Origin: Saprospiraceae bacterium | GTDB taxonomy: Bacteria; Bacteroidota; Bacteroidia; Chitinophagales; Saprospiraceae | Length of the DNA: 64,000 nucleotides | Direction: 5' to 3' | Assembly (NCBI GenBank): GCA_016717145.1 | Contig: JADKGD010000007.1 | Coordinates: forward strand, 27,477-91,476 | Part shown: positions 61,809 through 64,000 of the stretch, piece by piece | Numbering within the stretch: the first letter of the stretch is position 1 | Layout: each line of letters starts with the position of its first letter | Program-made: the position numbers and the translations under genes | The notes under the pieces: generated by a model | Database searches by the model: none | The model's input: the letters and a program-made list of their open reading frames with translations, nothing else | What the model was told of the DNA's origin: nothing

Positions 61809-62047
61809 GTTGTTGCAAATATCAGTATTTAAAAGTTCAAAAGCAAATCACAACAAATCTAAAACTATGTCTACTTTTATCTTGTTGTTGGCAAATATCA
61901 TTATTTAAAAGTTCAAAAGCAAATCACAACTAATTACAAATTGATTCGGAATAAAGACAGTTTTTTGCAAATATCAGTATTTAAAAGTTCAAAAGCAAAT
62001 CACAACCGTGGCGGTATTCGCCTTAATTAAAATTAAGTTGTTGCAAA
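61809..62047 (-). CRISPR. CRISPR array, three repeats plus a truncated fourth
   Basis: Repeats at 61809-61854 (46 bp), 61884-61930 (47 bp, one inserted G and one change) and 61961-62006 (46 bp, altered first bases). Each ends ...CAAATCACAAC on the plus strand. Spacers are 61855-61883 (29 bp), 61931-61960 (30) and 62007-62036 (30). A fourth repeat stops after 11 bp (GTTGTTGCAAA, 62037-62047). Repeat length fits Bacteroidota type II-C. The tracrRNA anti-repeat pairs with the minus-strand transcript, so crRNAs run right to left and the cut end is the likely leader side. Confidence 0.9.
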
Positions 62048-64000
62048 AACTGCCAGATTACTTTGGTCAGATGTGGAACGAAAACAAATAGAATCAGCTT
62101 GTATTTCAGATTACTTGTATTTAATTTCCTTTTTACAAGTGCTGCTTTCAACATGTCAATGTCGGCTTTCATCGTTTTCAATTGTGCGTTTTCTTTTTGT
62201 AACTCTTCTATCATTTTTTGCTGGTCTTGGACTGCTTTTACCAAGGGAACCACAAACTCTGCATATCTTAACTTATACAAATCAGTTTCATTCTGAGGTT
62301 TATCCACACCGCTGAATTCATATCCGATTGATTTGGCTGCTGCTTCAACTTCTTGGGCAATGAATCCGGAGAAATTTATCTTTTCAATATCATTTTTACC
62401 TTTCCAGTTTAAGGGATCATTTCTTTTCCCATAAATTCGTTTTCTTTTGCCAAGCTGTAATTATAACTTACCGGGCGTAATTTTTTAATAAAATCAATAC
62501 CCGGTATATTTTCCACTACATTTTCTTTAATTCTTTTATCGGAAAAAACGGACCAGCTCACCGGCCCTCCTATACTTACAACAAATTCGTTACCAATCCT
62601 AACTGTGTTGTTTGTTTGCTATCATTTGTGTTTGCTCCTAATGAAATTGAGTTAGAAATGGTTGGAGCAAATGTTACAGAATAACCTATTCCGATATTAA
62701 TATTACCATCAGTTAGCTTGACCCATCCCAACAGATGCTCGCATATAAAAATTTCCACCTCCCGAACTTAGACCTCCAAGAGATCCATTGCCTATTGCTA
62801 CATTACTATCACTGGGTAAGATCTTTAGAATGGATGTCCTTTAACCATGTTTATTGTCCGCTTGAAATGTACAGTGATTTATACCCATACGCATTGTTAG
62901 TAGTTCCCTTGTGTTATGTGAAAGTGCCTCTGACCTGTGCTGTCTTTTCTATCTCCTCTGGCCTGTAATGCCTTGTACCCAATAGCTATGTTGTTATTAG
63001 TTACTATTTGCAAGTGCCTGGTATCCGCAGGCTGTATGAATATTTCCTGATATATTTGAATACTTCGATTCATACCATTCGCTGTATTACCGCACCATTG
63101 TACCTGGTATAAGGAATAAGCACCATGAGCGGTATTGAAACTACCATTTTCTGCTATAAGGAAACCATTAAGCGCTATTGAAACTGACGCTTGTATTATC
63201 GTTAAGCGTTTTGGCGCCTGTTGCTGAATGATAGTTGCCTGCGAAATTTTTTATTTAGGCAGAAATAACCGTTGGCTGTATTGTTATTTCCATTAACATT
63301 ATTAGATAAGCGCTTCAGCGCCTGTCGCTGTGTTTTTCTCTCCTGTACTATTCACGTCAAGCGAATTATCCCTGAAGCTGTATTATAACTGCCTGTAGAA
63401 TTACTGGAAAGTGCCCCTGCGCCAAGGCAAAGTAAATCTAGGAATTCTAAGAAAGTAATGTAACCAGTAGCAGTATTATAACTACCATTGTTGGTATACC
63501 AAAGCGAATTAAAAAACCAGTCAATTTCTTGCTATATGAGCCGTGGCATTTGAAAGTAGGGAAAAGTACCCGGATGCTGTATTCCCTTCTCCTATTGTAT
63601 TGTAAAGAGTTTGGAAACCAATGGCAGTGTTCCTGAAACCTTTCGTATTAGAATACAATGATTTTGACCCAATGGCTGTATTCCTTGTGGCTTCTGTGGT
63701 ACCGGTGGCTCCAAAACCATTATTATATAAAGCTGAATCTCCAACAGCAACAAGGTTACCGCGAGTGGTATTACTATATAATGCACTTGACCCCACCGCA
63801 ATGTTACTGCTCCCTGCTGTATTTGTGAAAAGAGAATAATGACCAATGGCAGTGTTATTATCTCCGTTATTACCTTCGCCAAGTGCAGCTACACCCCACC
63901 GCTGTGTTTTTATTCGCCGTTTCATTATTACCTAAAGCGCCCCTCCCCTAAGAACATTTTCCGAACCGCCTGTGTTACCAGAAAGGGAATTTCTGCCAAT
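62023..64000 (-). pseudogene. Head-repeat / peptidase S74 surface or tail-fibre-like protein, decayed, N-terminus outside the window
   Basis: The C-terminal frame (62023-62307) has 'DKPQNETDLYKLRYAEFVVPLVKAVQ' and a coiled coil 'QKMIEELQKENAQLKTMKAD'. Upstream, 'VSWSVFSDKRIKENVVENIPGIDFIKKLRP' shows the S74 intramolecular chaperone domain with its Ser-Lys dyad (SDKR..K). Further upstream come ~24-residue units 'NTAIG..SLYSNTKGFR' of the YadA-head type (63521-63925). At least six frame changes occur between 62300 and 63930, so it is not translated as one protein. The stop codon TAA at 62023-62025 lies inside the last CRISPR spacer. Confidence 0.72.

Noticed and set aside
61809..62006. Interpreting the 46-bp repeats as an ordinary tandem repeat
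   Set aside because: Unique spacers of 29-30 bp, GTTG...CAAC ends, the nearby cas remnants and an exact tracrRNA anti-repeat show a CRISPR array.
62063..62315. Plus-strand ORFs opposite the S74 gene end
   Set aside because: They mirror the conserved minus-strand S74 sequence and have no recognisable features.
1..64000. tRNA or rRNA genes
   Set aside because: I saw no CCA-ended cloverleaf or conserved rRNA stretch by eye; a covariance search would be needed to exclude tRNAs fully.

Overview
The window looks like a chromosomal segment of a Bacteroidota bacterium, probably from the Saprospiria/Saprospiraceae side of the phylum (inference). The base composition is AT-rich. Promoters fit the Bacteroidota pattern TTG-N20-TAnnTTTG. 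Large secreted proteins carry C-terminal type IX secretion (T9SS) sorting domains. There is a DUF1800/DUF1501 pair, and one long operon joins alternative complex III (actA-F) to an aa3-type cytochrome c oxidase with its assembly factors.

Layout. 1-4.1 kb: a secreted repeat protein running off the left edge, a broken DUF1800 gene and an intact DUF1501 gene. 4.2-10.4 kb (minus strand): trmD, an FKBP prolyl isomerase, an M20 dipeptidase, an S9 prolyl oligopeptidase lipoprotein, a thioredoxin-fold protein and a small membrane protein. 10.5-16.3 kb: a methyltransferase facing a cell-surface polysaccharide operon (YfhO-like membrane protein, glycosyltransferase, wecB). 16.6-21.2 kb: a lipoprotein, a di-haem peroxidase, an SDR and an MlaE/MlaF lipid transporter pair. 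21.2-37.8 kb: the respiratory operon, read right to left from a clear promoter at 37771-37801. 37.9-46.1 kb: a 19-bp tandem repeat array, thyA, a DUF1460 amidase and a plus-strand run of hydrolases, an LTA-synthase-like protein and a GH3 protein. This part ends in a strong bidirectional terminator and a 178-bp foldback element. 46.1-56.6 kb: one giant surface protein of about 3500 residues. 57-59.5 kb: an RlmI-like methyltransferase and rimO.

59.6-62.05 kb holds the most unusual locus: the relic of a type II-C CRISPR-Cas9 system. A tracrRNA gene and three 46-47 bp repeats survive. cas9, cas1 and cas2 have each lost most of their coding sequence: cas9 keeps only its two ends, and the start of cas1 is joined to the end of cas2. 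A small-protein/nucleotidyltransferase pair sits between the cas9 and cas1 remnants. The array is cut off inside a fourth repeat by the 3' end of a decayed head-repeat/peptidase-S74 gene that runs off the right edge.

A caution for the whole window: about 15 genes or gene junctions show single-base frameshifts or a stop, mostly in short homopolymers and including thyA, rimO and actB. Many of these may be sequencing or assembly errors. The large deletions in the cas genes cannot be explained that way.
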